NCBI RefSeq assembly: GCF_001640025.1
Contig: NC_031674.1
Location: 1,426,001 to 1,490,000 of the forward strand
Reading direction: 5' to 3'
Origin: Sugiyamaella lignohabitans
Taxonomy: Eukaryota; Ascomycota; Dipodascomycetes; Dipodascales; Trichomonascaceae
DNA: 64,000 bases
In this document: in pieces, positions 21,427 to 31,059 of the stretch
Numbering within the stretch: the first letter of the stretch is position 1
Layout: each line of letters starts with the position of its first letter
Translations under genes and position numbers: made by a program
Notes under the pieces: model-generated
Told to the model about the DNA's origin: nothing
What the model saw: the letters and a program-made list of their open reading frames with translations, nothing else
Databases searched by the model: none

Positions 21427-22512
21427 CTAGTAGTCCTCGACTTCGGGGTCTTTTTCACGGGCCCGTTTCGACCCTGTGATGCCGATGTGGTCGGGCGTTT
21501 CGAAGGGTGCCAGGGGGAGTCGTGATTTGGAGAGTGATGGCGCCGTGGGCATGATATATGTCCCGTCGAGTTTGGCAATGGCATGAGATTTGGTTCGTGC
21601 AAACGAGATTCTCATGGGTTTGCCAAAAAAATTGAATCCTTGTAGGTTTTTCAGAGCCGTGGTCGCGGACTCGATGTTGGTGAACGCAATGTGTGCTTGG
21701 CCTCTCATTGCTGGCGTTTTTAATGCTATCACGTCTACCACATGGCCATATCGTGAGAACAGGTGGTACAACGACTTTCGCAGTTCTACAAAAATGGTTA
21801 GTTAATCATCCTTTAGTTATTGACTATGTCATCACAACCAGGCACTCAGATCCCACCCCAGGTCACATCTTCACGCTCGCTGATGTGATACCACTGACAT
21901 ATGACAAGTAATTAGTTGTTTGAGCAAAAACATACCTTGTTTTTGTATTTTGTCGTTGAGGTTTTGTACATATACAGTTTGGTTTGGCGAGCCCACTGAC
22001 TGGGGTTTGACCTTAGCCAGCTGCTGCGACGGTTCGGCGGTCGTCTTGGCAGTTGATTTCGTGCTATCGTGAGTTTTTTTTTGTTGAGCTTCTGTTTCTA
22101 CTGTCGCAGATTTCGACTCAGTTTCAGTTTCAGGTTCAGGTTCAGGTTCAGGTTCAGTCTTTTCTGTTTCCACTTGATCTGGGTGGTCGACCTCGACTTC
22201 CATCTCCTCTGTGACGTTCTCTGTAGTTGTCTGTTCAGTGGACTCAGACTGGGTTTCTGATTTCGATTCTGTCTGTTCTATATTGGCCTCTGTTTCATTT
22301 TCAACAGTTTTTTCAACTTCAGAACCATTGGTTTCCGAAGAAACAGCGATATCAGCTGGTTCCTGGACGGGGATCTCGTCCTCCCCATCTGCAGCGTCAG
22401 CTTGAACCGGCTCCTCTGCCACAGACACAGTTGTCCCGTTCTCTTTCTCAGCCTTTCTGGTCTTCCGAGGAGGCGGCCTCGTGCCCGATTTCGAGTTTTT
22501 TCGTGGCGGCAT
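21427..22512 (-). CDS. U1A/U2B''-type snRNP RRM protein with acidic N-terminal extension
   Basis: Spliceosomal snRNP protein of the U1A/U2B'' (Mud1/Msl1) family, binding a U1 or U2 snRNA stem-loop. Exons are complement(21936..22512) and (21427..21785). The intron is 150 bp with donor GTATGT, branch CTAAC and acceptor TAG, and has no GC palindrome. Joined length is 311 aa. The RRM reads TVYVQNLNDKIQKQ-ELRKSLYHLFSRYG, then MRGQAHIAF (RNP1) and GFNFFGKPMRISFARTKSHAI, all close to U1A/U2B''. Only one RRM is visible, which favours U2B''. The first approximately 190 residues are acidic Glu/Thr/Pro-rich, including an EPEPEPEPE run encoded by a (GGTTCA) repeat near 22130-22160. Mud1 versus Msl1 orthology is not settled, so no symbol is given. 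Confidence 0.85.
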
Positions 22513-23039
22513 TCGTGCAATGGAGACCTACTCTTCGACCGCTGTTCGCTCACTCTCTCATTAACTCACAGACGCGAATATTTCAGCGACCGGACATGCG
22601 GCGCTCTCTCTCTCCTCACCCACCACCGTCGATCGACACCCACCTCTTATCTTATCTTTTGAAAATTACCCCTGACTAACTCAGGGGGTCACCCACACCC
22701 GCCCCTACCACACCTCAACTCTCTACCCAACTCCCTCTCCAATCCGCCCGACTACGGGCACGAATGGGCCATTCATGCTCTGTAGCGGCCGGGAAAACTC
22801 GGCGGGCGGTGCTGCCTCCGGCGGCTGGGGCGCTGCCCCAGACCCCGTGGCTCCTCTCGCTACGCTCGAGTCGTTACGTCCACGATCCCAGCCATCTCCT
22901 GCGAAGCAGGAGCAACCAGGGTCTGGGGCGGAGCCCCAGCCGCCGGAGGCACAGGCTCCCCGTGAAGCACCCCACAGGCACGGCTTGAGTGTATTTAGGA
23001 TCACCAGCTGCGGAGGCGATTGAGAGCAATTTAGCGACC
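22513..23039. promoter_or_regulatory. Divergent promoter region U2B'' / YUH1
   Basis: Contains an exact TTACCCCTGA (22666-22675) and a full GC palindrome (22814-22950). No other gene is seen. Confidence 0.55.
22814..22950 (+). repeat. Full GC palindrome element, + orientation
   Basis: R-arm left, C-arm right, spacer ACGATCCCAGCCATCTCC. It ends about 90 bp before the YUH1 start. Confidence 0.93.
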
Positions 23040-23765
23040 ATGACTAAACATTTTGTTCCTTTGGAGTGTAATCCTGAGGTGTTTGACGAGCTGATTCATT
23101 CGTTGGGCGTGACTACGGCACTGTCGTTTCACGATGTTTATGTGATTGATGACCCGGACATGCTGGCCATGATCCCGCGACCCGTGTATGCTCTGTTGCT
23201 GGTATTCCCTGTGTCCGACACGTATGAAGAGTATCGCCATGATTCAGATAAAGATTTGGCCGATGATTATTATAACTCAGTTTCTGGCACTGATAAGGAA
23301 CAGGCGGTCTGGTTTAAACAGACAATTGGCAATGCCTGTGGAACCATGGCACTTCTGCATGCTCTTGCGAATGGCATTCCTGCTGGAATGATCGAACCTG
23401 GTTCGACAATTGACATACTGATCAAAGAGTCGATTCCTTTAAACACCGTCGAACGGGTCAAGCTGCTGGAAAACAGCACAGAATTGGAACAACAGCACGC
23501 CAAAGTGGGTATCAAGGGCGACACGGCCGCTCCAGACGCCGAAGCCAGCGTGGAGTTTCACTACGTCTGTCTCACTCGAGCACGCAATTCCGACCACCTG
23601 GTCGAGCTCGACGGACGTCGCAAAGGACCAATCGATCTCGGACCCCTTTCACCAGACTCGGACCTTCTCTCCGAACCGGCTCTCAACAAAGTCAGAGAGT
23701 TCCTGGCCCGCGAAAGCGCCTCATCCGCCTTCTCCATCATCGCCCTGGCCCCCTCCTTTTCGTAG
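23040..23765 (+). CDS. YUH1: Ubiquitin C-terminal hydrolase, UCH family (Yuh1-like)
   Basis: Cysteine protease that removes small adducts from the C-terminus of ubiquitin or Rub1/NEDD8. I start at ATG 23040 (MTKHFVPLECNPEVF); the 17 in-frame codons upstream begin without an ATG. Length is 241 aa, near the family norm. The oxyanion Gln94 and nucleophile Cys100 lie in KQTIGNACGTMALLHA. The catalytic His174 is in EFHYVCLTR and Asp191 in HLVELDGRRKGPIDLG. All four catalytic residues are therefore present. Convergent with THP3. Confidence 0.95.
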   Translation: MTKHFVPLECNPEVFDELIHSLGVTTALSFHDVYVIDDPDMLAMIPRPVYALLLVFPVSDTYEEYRHDSDKDLADDYYNSVSGTDKEQAVWFKQTIGNACGTMALLHALANGIPAGMIEPGSTIDILIKESIPLNTVERVKLLENSTELEQQHAKVGIKGDTAAPDAEASVEFHYVCLTRARNSDHLVELDGRRKGPIDLGPLSPDSDLLSEPALNKVREFLARESASSAFSIIALAPSFS

Positions 23766-23785
23766 ATACTAGCTAGCCCTGGGCT

Positions 23786-23921
23786 GCCTCCGGCGGCTGG
23801 GGCTCTGCCCCAGACCCCGTGGCTCCTGCTTCGCAGGAGATGGCCGGGACCGTGGACGAAACGACTCGAGCGCAGCGAGAGGAGCCACGGGGTCTGGGGC
23901 AGCGCCCCAGCCGCCGGAGGC
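23786..23921 (-). repeat. Full GC palindrome element between YUH1 and THP3
   Basis: C-arm left, R-arm right. It starts about 20 bp after the YUH1 stop and ends about 45 bp from the THP3 stop. Confidence 0.93.
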
Positions 23922-23967
23922 AGCAGCGCCCGCACCGTCGGGGATCAATAAATATATGCGTGTGGTG

Positions 23968-25709
23968 TTAGATCTGGCCCTTGATGTCGACCTTTTTGTA
24001 CGCGGATTGGCGCGCCGTCTCGATTTTGGCGTATGCGTCTTTGGTGTTGAGTTTGAGCGGGTCTTTTTTGACGTGGTCCAACAGCCCGTGCTGGTCGAGG
24101 AACTCCAGACACTGCTGGATCTCGTCGAAAGCCAGCTCGTGCGATATGAACTCGAGTGACAGGTCCGGCCGGTACGCGGTACACATAGCAGCCAGGGCCG
24201 AAAGTCGTTCTCGCGGGATGAACGAGTCCATCACGTATCCACCCATTTTAGGCGCTTCTGTGTACAACCGGAACAGCTGGTGGTAGTTCTTACGAGTCAT
24301 GGCTTTATCGACCAACAGCGCATGTGCCACACCCGCGTCTTTCAGTGCAGGCTCATTACCACTCAGTTCTCGCAGCAAATGACCGATCTCAGCTCGGTTG
24401 TGTGTATGTAACAGATATAGGATCCTGTAGGCAAGAAACTCGTTGGCATTGCCTCGAATATGCTTGTCATACAGCTCCTTTAACCTGCTCTGACACTGGT
24501 TATACTCTCCCAAATCTCCCTTTTCTAGAGCGATTCTAGCGTGGATCTCGTACACGGACACCGTGAACTCGTTCTCAATGTGCTGGATCGTCAAATCCTG
24601 CCGCAGCGATTTGAACTGGTCACAAATGTACGGGTAGTTCTGTTCCTTGCGCCATTTATCTTTCAAAAGTTCTAACGTCTGCTTCAGAATATTCAACGGC
24701 CGCACCTGATCCGGGTCTGGCGCCGATGTCAGTCGGAAATACTTTTTTTCTAAATTCGTTGCTCGTCCTACCACTGGTCGTTCAAGATCTATCGACGGTA
24801 TTGCGCCTGTTGCTGCTGCTGTCATTGCTGGTGCCGTTGACGGGGGAGTGGGCGACATTCTCGCTTCTCGTTCAAACCGTCGTAGTCGTTTCTCCCGTCG
24901 TTCATTACTCGCAAAATCGTCACTATACCCATTACCGTAGTTGCTGCTGCTGTTACTGTTACTATAAGCACCTAAGACGTCGTTATTGGATGCCTGGCCA
25001 AAAGAATCCCTCTTATATCCACTATACTCTGCACTGGCAGCGGCCCGGCCGGCAAACCCGCCGCTTTCCGCAATTTTTCCGTCGATTTTCTTCTTTTTCT
25101 TGATACCGCCGACTTTGCTTTTCGCATCCAAAGCTGCTCTCTTACTATTATTCAGCTCCTGCTCTTTATGCCGTCTCTCCAGCATAACCGGCACCCACAT
25201 GGACTTCCAGTCAATAGTCCACGTCGTCTTCGTCTCAAACGCCTTTGTAATAATCTGTTTCAACTGCGACTCCATCACCTCTTTATCCTCTGGATGAACC
25301 TCCTTAAAACACTTGGCCACAAACTCCTTCAAACTCTCTGGCCACTGGCCATCTCTCTCACTCTCGCTGGCAGCCCTTTTACTCTCCTGGGCATGTTCCT
25401 TGGCACTTGCTGAAGAACTCGCTGAGCGGCCCAAAGACATCGAAGTCGAGACTGCCGTGTACCCTGCTGGTGTCTGTTAGCCACTTTCTTGGGGTGGGAG
25501 TGTGCCTCCGGCGGCTGGGGCTCCGCCCCAGACCCTGGTAGCTCCTGCTTCGCAGGAGATGGCCGCGACCGTCGACGCAACGACTCGAGCGCAGCGAGAG
25601 GAGCCACGGGGTCTGGGGCAGAGCCCCAGCCGCCGGAGGCATGCCCCTCGCCCGGAAAATACTTACTTTTGGGTGTTTGGGCACCGGCTCGCCAGGGTGG
25701 TAGCGACAT
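23968..25709 (-). CDS. THP3: Thp3-like SAC3/GANP-domain protein (LENG8 family)
   Basis: Nuclear protein of the SAC3/PCI group linked in S. cerevisiae to transcription elongation and mRNA processing together with Csn12. Exons are complement(25667..25709), encoding MSLPPWRAGAQTPK, and (23968..25466). The intron is 200 bp with donor GTAAGT, branch CTAAC and acceptor CAG, and holds a full GC palindrome. Joined length is 513 aa. The N-terminal third includes WTIDWKSMWVPVMLERRHKE, typical of Thp3/LENG8, then a basic stretch KRREKRLRRFERE-like. The SAC3/GANP helical domain spans about 270-480 (EKKYFRLTSAPDPDQVRPL through FDEIQQCLEFLDQHG). An internal ATG at 25440 would give a shorter protein without the intron. 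Confidence 0.88.
25504..25640 (-). repeat. Full GC palindrome element inside THP3 intron
   Basis: C-arm left, R-arm right. It makes up about two thirds of the 200-bp intron and leaves donor, branch point and acceptor intact. Confidence 0.93.
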
Positions 25710-26256
25710 GTCGGGTGTCGTACGTTAGCTGTGGGGGTGGTTTAGTTGGGTCTCCGGGTTATGATCTGTGGGCTGGGCTGTTTTCTGTTATGAGTTTCCT
25801 GTTGGAAATGGAAGTTGAAGTTGTGATTTGGGTCGTGGGTCGGTTCTGATGCTGCTGCTGTCACTTACCTACTGCCGTCGGACTGGCTGCCTCTCCTGCC
25901 CGCTGTTTTGTTAGATTTCGCTCTGAGAGTGTTTACAGACTCTGTGGTATCTCAGTATCACGAAGAGTCGCTGAGGAATGGCGGGTATCAGCGTTTGATC
26001 CAAAATCTGAGGTCTCTTCGCTATCTGTGAGATGAGACAAGTTGGGTTGCAAAAGCAGAATCAATATTTATTACGTCTAGATTGCATTGCATCATTACTA
26101 TATATTAACAGGGTAAGCGTATTTTGCGGTATATTCTTGTATCGGTTGAATGCGAGATGCTGGGTCTGCTATGTTAATTAATTTAGGTCTGGTGATGCTA
26201 ATTTCACTTTCTCAATTGATTTGGTAGTGATTTAATTCTGTTTTGGTTGTCAGAGC
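25710..26256. promoter_or_regulatory. Divergent promoter region THP3 / unassigned ORF
   Basis: Gene-free and lacking any GC palindrome. A/T-rich sequence around 26050-26250 probably holds the promoter of the downstream + strand ORFs. No specific site is recognised. Confidence 0.5.
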
Positions 26257-26694
26257 ATGGGTGCAGTGCCATCTGACTCTACAGAGACGGCGGCTCGACA
26301 GAGACAGAGAACGTTTTTGCTGTATAAAACACTCACTGACGGAGTCAGACAGACGAGCGCCGATATCGAGGAACCCGCTGGTTTACCTGGAGTTGAAATT
26401 GAACCTGATACTGAAATTAATTCATCCGAAGCTTCAGATCAACCAGATTCGGGTAGAATTTCAACAGCTGGTGCTACAGTAATTGAACCAACACAATTCA
26501 GAGTCGCTGAGATCCAATTGAAAGACAAGAATAAACTGTCTGCCAAACGACTGGTGGCCGTGGACTCGTCAGAATCAAAGTTTGTATTTGATCAATTGGC
26601 CACGAACTGGGGTGAAACTAGCAGTCCTGTGACAGTTCGACGCAGTGATATTGCTCTGATACAGCTTAAACTGGATGCTACCAGAAACCCCTGA
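26257..26694 (+). CDS. Unassigned 145-aa ORF overlapping the Taspase-like ORF
   Basis: I do not recognise this protein. It starts MGAVPSDSTET, so Gly2 could be myristoylated, though no Cys follows. The middle is acidic and Pro/Glu/Ser-rich. The C-terminal half (FRVAEIQLKDKNKLSAKRLV through DIALIQLKLDATRNP) looks like folded protein. Its stop TGA (26692-26694) lies 17 bases downstream of the ATG of the next ORF, which is in the +1 frame. The last codons are AAC CCC TGA A. A separate protein, a translationally coupled upstream ORF, or the N-terminal part of a frameshifted fusion are all possible. Confidence 0.5.
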   Translation: MGAVPSDSTETAARQRQRTFLLYKTLTDGVRQTSADIEEPAGLPGVEIEPDTEINSSEASDQPDSGRISTAGATVIEPTQFRVAEIQLKDKNKLSAKRLVAVDSSESKFVFDQLATNWGETSSPVTVRRSDIALIQLKLDATRNP

Positions 26695-28114
26695 ATATGA
26701 TGGGTATGTCCCGTTTATAGCAGTGCATCTCGGAGCAGGAAGACACTCCAAACAGAAAGAGACTCAATATTCGAGATTGTGTCAACGAGCATGTCAATTA
26801 GGTATCAAGCTCTTACTTGAAGAGAATCGGGCTCAGGATAATGCTGAGGATGAGTTTTTGAATGAGTCTCAGAGTGACCGTCAGGATGGGTCTCACTGTG
26901 AGGGTGAGGGTGAGACTGCTTTATACAGCCAGAGGCGAAACTTACGGAACAGTCATCAATCTAGAGATGTCTGTGAAATAGTGTGTAAAATGCTTGAGGA
27001 TTCACCTTTGACAAATGCTGGTACGGGATCGAACCTCAATTCACTAGGAAATGTCGAGTGCGATGCGTCTATAATTGATTCGAAGACTATGCTAGGTACA
27101 GGTGTAGCAGCATTGTCTGGTGTCAAGAACCCCATCTCGGTAGCTAAAAAGCTGGGCGACGATATCATCGCTGAAAAAACATGCCAGTCAGATAGCGGTT
27201 CTAGTGACACTACTGGTACTAGTAGTACTGCCAGCAAATATATCAAGTGGGGTCTCTCTCGACCTCTGTTTCTGTCTGGGACAGGTGCTTATGACTACAG
27301 TGTGTCTTCATCCTGTGAGTTAATATCCCCTACTGACCAGAAAACAGCAGCTGCACAACGTTATTTTGACAAGTGGAGTGCTATTATCGGTGATCCAATC
27401 ACTCCTAATACTTCCACTATCGATGCTAACGGATTCACATCTAACGCTCAAGCCGAAACCTACAGTACAAGTACGAGCACAAGCAGCACCAGTAATAATA
27501 ATTACACCACTGGTGATCCTTCTGCTTCCTCTCTGGTAGACGGTGACAGCGACCTGGACGAAAAGCTGAATGACACGGTGGGTGTCATCTGCGGAGATAG
27601 GTACGGTAACATCGCTCTGTGCTCGAGTTCCGGTGGAAATTCGCTCAAACCACCTGGCCGAATCGGACCTGCGGCATTAATTGGCCCCGGAACTGCCCTC
27701 AAAAAACAGCTCAACTCCACAAATGCTACCAGGAACACCGTCACTAAGATTACGGCCTGTTGCTCAACGGGCCATGGTGAAGACATCATCACCACGAACC
27801 TGTCAGCACTCGTCTGTGACAAACTAATTTCAGCCGCTGACAACGAAAATGACATTCTCACTTCGCTCTTCAAAAACGACCTTCCCAACACATTCCCCTA
27901 CCTCCAATCATCCCCACTGTACCTCGGATGTCTGACAGTCTCAGCCACCTACGGCACCAACAACCCGACCCACCACCGACCGCTCCTCACCTTCGCACAC
28001 ACCACCGAGTCCATGATCATCAGCTACGCCTCGCCGACCCACCCCCGACCAACCGTGATCAAATCACGCACCACCCGAGCAGGTCGCGTGTCAGTCGGTG
28101 GGGCGCTTTTGTAA
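26675..28114 (+). CDS. Taspase-1-like threonine aspartase (Ntn hydrolase)
   Basis: Asparaginase-2-type N-terminal nucleophile hydrolase that autocleaves before a Thr to expose its nucleophile. Length is 479 aa from the only ATG in the frame (26675). Matches to Taspase-1 include PFIAVHLGAGRHS, LEDSPLTNAGTGSNLNSLGN, VECDASIIDSKTMLGTGVAALSGVKNP (as shorter blocks), SSGGNSLKPPGRIGPAAL and STGHGEDI. The likely nucleophile is Thr301 (ACG at 27575-27577) in LNDTVGVICGD, aligned with the family's TLDTVGAVVVD. A Ser/Thr/Asn-rich linker precedes it, where autocleavage loops usually are. Taspase-1 in animals cleaves nuclear substrates; the fungal substrate is unknown. S. cerevisiae has no clear equivalent as far as I know. 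Confidence 0.85.
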   Translation: MLPETPEYDGYVPFIAVHLGAGRHSKQKETQYSRLCQRACQLGIKLLLEENRAQDNAEDEFLNESQSDRQDGSHCEGEGETALYSQRRNLRNSHQSRDVCEIVCKMLEDSPLTNAGTGSNLNSLGNVECDASIIDSKTMLGTGVAALSGVKNPISVAKKLGDDIIAEKTCQSDSGSSDTTGTSSTASKYIKWGLSRPLFLSGTGAYDYSVSSSCELISPTDQKTAAAQRYFDKWSAIIGDPITPNTSTIDANGFTSNAQAETYSTSTSTSSTSNNNYTTGDPSASSLVDGDSDLDEKLNDTVGVICGDRYGNIALCSSSGGNSLKPPGRIGPAALIGPGTALKKQLNSTNATRNTVTKITACCSTGHGEDIITTNLSALVCDKLISAADNENDILTSLFKNDLPNTFPYLQSSPLYLGCLTVSATYGTNNPTHHRPLLTFAHTTESMIISYASPTHPRPTVIKSRTTRAGRVSVGGALL

Positions 28115-29253
28115 CGGGTGGGTTGCGCCTCCGGCGGCTGGGGCTCTGCCCCAGACCCCGTAGCTCGCTTCGCGAGCGTCTCCGGTGGTGGTTTAATAAA
28201 AACTCGGCGGTTTTCTGTAGCTTTTCTAATAAAACAACCGTCAAACCTCTCCCAAACCCCACGAAACCAGCCCTTTCATGGTCCCTATCAGGTCCGCACG
28301 CCTCGAGAGAAGCGAGCTACGGGGTCTGGGGAGCGTCCCAGCAGCCGGAGACACGACCCAACCCCCAAAACCCTCAACTCCAGCAGGGACCCACCCCCCG
28401 AGACCCCCTGAGATGGACGTATGCGGCCTCGATGCACGATTTAATTGCACGTTTGAGGAAGAATGTGGCAGGGCGGCAGCGGCCGCGGCTAAAATTAAAT
28501 TTCAGGGTGCGGTGATCTGGGAGCGAGCGGTTGATTGACTTGCAACCACTCGCTTTGGACACGTGAAAAACGCTGGTAGTGAAAAGCAACCTGATTCGAG
28601 ACGCGTGATTTGTTTTATTAGCTAGCGCTGGTTGTTGTTAGTGAAAAGCGACTTTTGTTTTGATTGGTTTTATTCTTTGGGTGTTTCTTCAATGGCGGTT
28701 GTTGGATCTTCGAGTTTCCTATTGGTATTTTTAGTTTGTGAGGCATCACCAGCAGTAGCAGTCGCATAAGACTGAAAATTCTGTTCACGCTCTCGTTTTG
28801 ACAGTCTTGCTTTTTTAGTTTCTAGTGGTTGTTTGTGATTTATTTGGTGTTTTCGGTTAGTTCTGTGGTTCAGAAGAGGGATTTATTACTCGTGTCTGAC
28901 TGCGGGATTTTAATATTCGTCTGATTTGATTTGATTTGATTACGCAGTTGAACTGTGCAGTTGATTATTGGCTGATGGCTGCATTTGATGCTACTCGTTG
29001 ATTCGGTTCATTTCGTTTGATCTGGCTGATTGAAATTTATTGAGCAAAGTTCTTTTGAATTCTGTTCGAAGTTGTTATTCTGATTGCGTGGCTCTGGTTC
29101 TGATATTCTGGTTCTGACTCTGATAGTCTGGTATTCCGGATCACGTTTGATTTTGATTGATCTGTTAGTTGGCTTGACTGATTTGATTTGATTTAATTTC
29201 ATTTGATTTGTGGATTGTTCAGCAGACTGATTTGGTTATAGACACACGCTGAA
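28115..29253. promoter_or_regulatory. Upstream region and long leader of YPK3
   Basis: Begins with a split GC palindrome (28127-28352). From about 28560 on it is T/G-rich with short (GATTT) runs at about 28921-28942 and 29176-29206. No gene is seen. The low-complexity part probably forms the promoter and a long 5' leader of the kinase gene. Confidence 0.5.
28127..28352 (+). repeat. Split, diverged GC palindrome
   Basis: Left arm with an S box (GCTCGCTTCGCGAGC) at 28127-28178. About 120 bp of unrelated sequence follows, then a diverged right R arm (GAGAAGCGAGC ... CAGCCGGAGAC, about 28303-28352). It looks like an element expanded by inserted DNA, or two decaying halves. Confidence 0.75.
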
Positions 29254-30816
29254 ATGACGACGGTTTTTCTGTTTGACGAGACTGAGTATATCGACGGTCC
29301 TGTAGATGGCCCTGGACCCTTCCAGGGCCGACCACGGAACTTTTCGCGAAGTTCGCAGAATTTTGTGTTTCTGGATGAAGGAGACCACAGTCCGGTCTTA
29401 GATGATAGGGGAGTTTGTGAGACTGGTATCGACGATACACATGAGGGTGCTAATGGCGTTGATATTGGATCTGGTTTGCGAGCTGGTGAGGATCCATGTG
29501 ATGGAGATCTGGTGAGCAAGTTCACAAAAGTGACTATTAATGGACCACCACCATCCAGTTCTGCCAGTTCGGACGATGACACGCTTGCTGAGCTTCCCAG
29601 TCGGTCACAACCTATTTCAGTGACCCCTTCTAAACTCACTGCATCACTCAGTTCTTCACAAGGTCAGGATTTCCAAGCCCTGACTCCTCCTGGAACTAGT
29701 TATCATAGACTGGGAAAGTCGTTTGAAGTCGGCATCGACAAAAACTACGTTTCGAGTTTTGCCGCTGCTGCTTCAAGAAAAATGAAACCTGATGATTTCG
29801 AGCCTTTAAAAGTACTTGGCCAGGGCGCTTATGGCAAAGTATTGCTTGTCAGAGAAAGAAAAACTGGTAAACTTTATGCTCAGAAACAGCTCAAGAAAGC
29901 ATCTATGGTTATTGAAGATAAGAAAGTCGAACAGACAAAGTCGGAACGATCGATTCTGGAATCAGTTCGTCACCATTATATTGTACGACTGTTTTATGCC
30001 CTGCAAGACCACCATAAACTGTACCTGATCCTTGAATATGCTCAAGGTGGTGAACTATTTACACATTTGGCATCTGAGAAGATGTTTTCAGAAGACGTTG
30101 CTGCATTTTATGTAGCTGAGATGGTGCTAGCATTGCATCATTTACACGCCAATGTCGGAGTGGTGTACCGAGATTTGAAGCCCGAGAACTGTTTACTTGA
30201 CGCTGACGGTCATTTGGTGCTGACGGATTTTGGTCTGAGTAAAGTTGCTGAAGACGGATCCACGTGCAATTCGCTTTTGGGAACTCCCGAGTACATGGCA
30301 CCGGAAATCCTACTTGGCAAAGAGTACGACTACGCTGTCGACTGGTGGTCTCTTGGAGCAGTATGCTATGATCTGATGACCGGCAGTCCTCCATTTACTG
30401 GTAACAACCATCAAAAGATCATTGACAAGATCACCAAATCCAAACTCAACCTCCCATATTATCTATCAGCCGACGCCAAAGATCTCCTGACGCGATTATT
30501 ACGCAAAGATCCACGTCGTCGTTTGGGATATAAAGACATTGAGGTGATTAAAAAGCACCGATATTTCCGCAAACTGGACTGGAAAAAGCTCGAGGTGCGA
30601 CACCCCGATCTGATCCCGCCCATCATCCCCATCATCACAAATCCCGTCCTTGCCGAGAACTTCTCGTCAGAATTCGTCGACATGGCCCTCACGCCCGACA
30701 CCCACTACCACAACGTGCCAGTCCCTGCTGGTGCCGGCCTCTTCCAAGGCTTCTCCTACACTGCCAGCCGAAGCTTCATAGACAACGTCCCAATCACCGT
30801 CCACCGCGACATCTGA
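29254..30816 (+). CDS. YPK3: AGC kinase of the S6-kinase type (Ypk3/Psk1)
   Basis: Ser/Thr kinase downstream of TORC1 that phosphorylates ribosomal protein S6 in yeasts. Length is 520 aa; S. cerevisiae Ypk3 has about 525. A regulatory N-terminus of about 180 residues is followed by the kinase domain: GQGAYGKV glycine loop, AQKQLKK with the ATP-binding Lys, VYRDLKPENCLLD catalytic loop, DFGLSK, T-loop STCNSLLGTPEYMAPE and DWWSLGAVCYDLMTGSPPF. The AGC tail carries the hydrophobic motif FQGFSY near residue 500, the TOR-dependent site in S6 kinases. That motif and the PPF/NPVLAENFSSEFVDM tail separate it from Ypk1/2 and Sch9. Convergent with POA1. Confidence 0.92.
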   Translation: MTTVFLFDETEYIDGPVDGPGPFQGRPRNFSRSSQNFVFLDEGDHSPVLDDRGVCETGIDDTHEGANGVDIGSGLRAGEDPCDGDLVSKFTKVTINGPPPSSSASSDDDTLAELPSRSQPISVTPSKLTASLSSSQGQDFQALTPPGTSYHRLGKSFEVGIDKNYVSSFAAAASRKMKPDDFEPLKVLGQGAYGKVLLVRERKTGKLYAQKQLKKASMVIEDKKVEQTKSERSILESVRHHYIVRLFYALQDHHKLYLILEYAQGGELFTHLASEKMFSEDVAAFYVAEMVLALHHLHANVGVVYRDLKPENCLLDADGHLVLTDFGLSKVAEDGSTCNSLLGTPEYMAPEILLGKEYDYAVDWWSLGAVCYDLMTGSPPFTGNNHQKIIDKITKSKLNLPYYLSADAKDLLTRLLRKDPRRRLGYKDIEVIKKHRYFRKLDWKKLEVRHPDLIPPIIPIITNPVLAENFSSEFVDMALTPDTHYHNVPVPAGAGLFQGFSYTASRSFIDNVPITVHRDI

Positions 30817-30913
30817 CGGACCCCGCTTGGCTGTTTCTTTTCTAATCGTAATTCCCGACAGCACCTCTGTCTTTCTAGAGCTATTTATTTATTTTTCGCT
30901 GAATCTAACTACT

Positions 30914-31049
30914 GCCTCCGGCGGCTGGGGCTGCGCCCCAGACCCCCCGGCTCCTCTCGCTGCGCTCGAGTCGTTCCGTCGACGGTCCCCGCAATCTCCT
31001 GCGAAGCAGGAGCTACGGGGTCTGGGGCGGAGCCCCAGCCGCCGGAGGC
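30914..31049 (+). repeat. Full GC palindrome element between YPK3 and POA1
   Basis: R-arm left, C-arm right, in the 243-bp convergent gap. It ends about 10 bp from the POA1 stop, so it is almost certainly transcribed in its 3' UTR. Confidence 0.93.
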
Positions 31050-31059
31050 ACTGCCCCCT

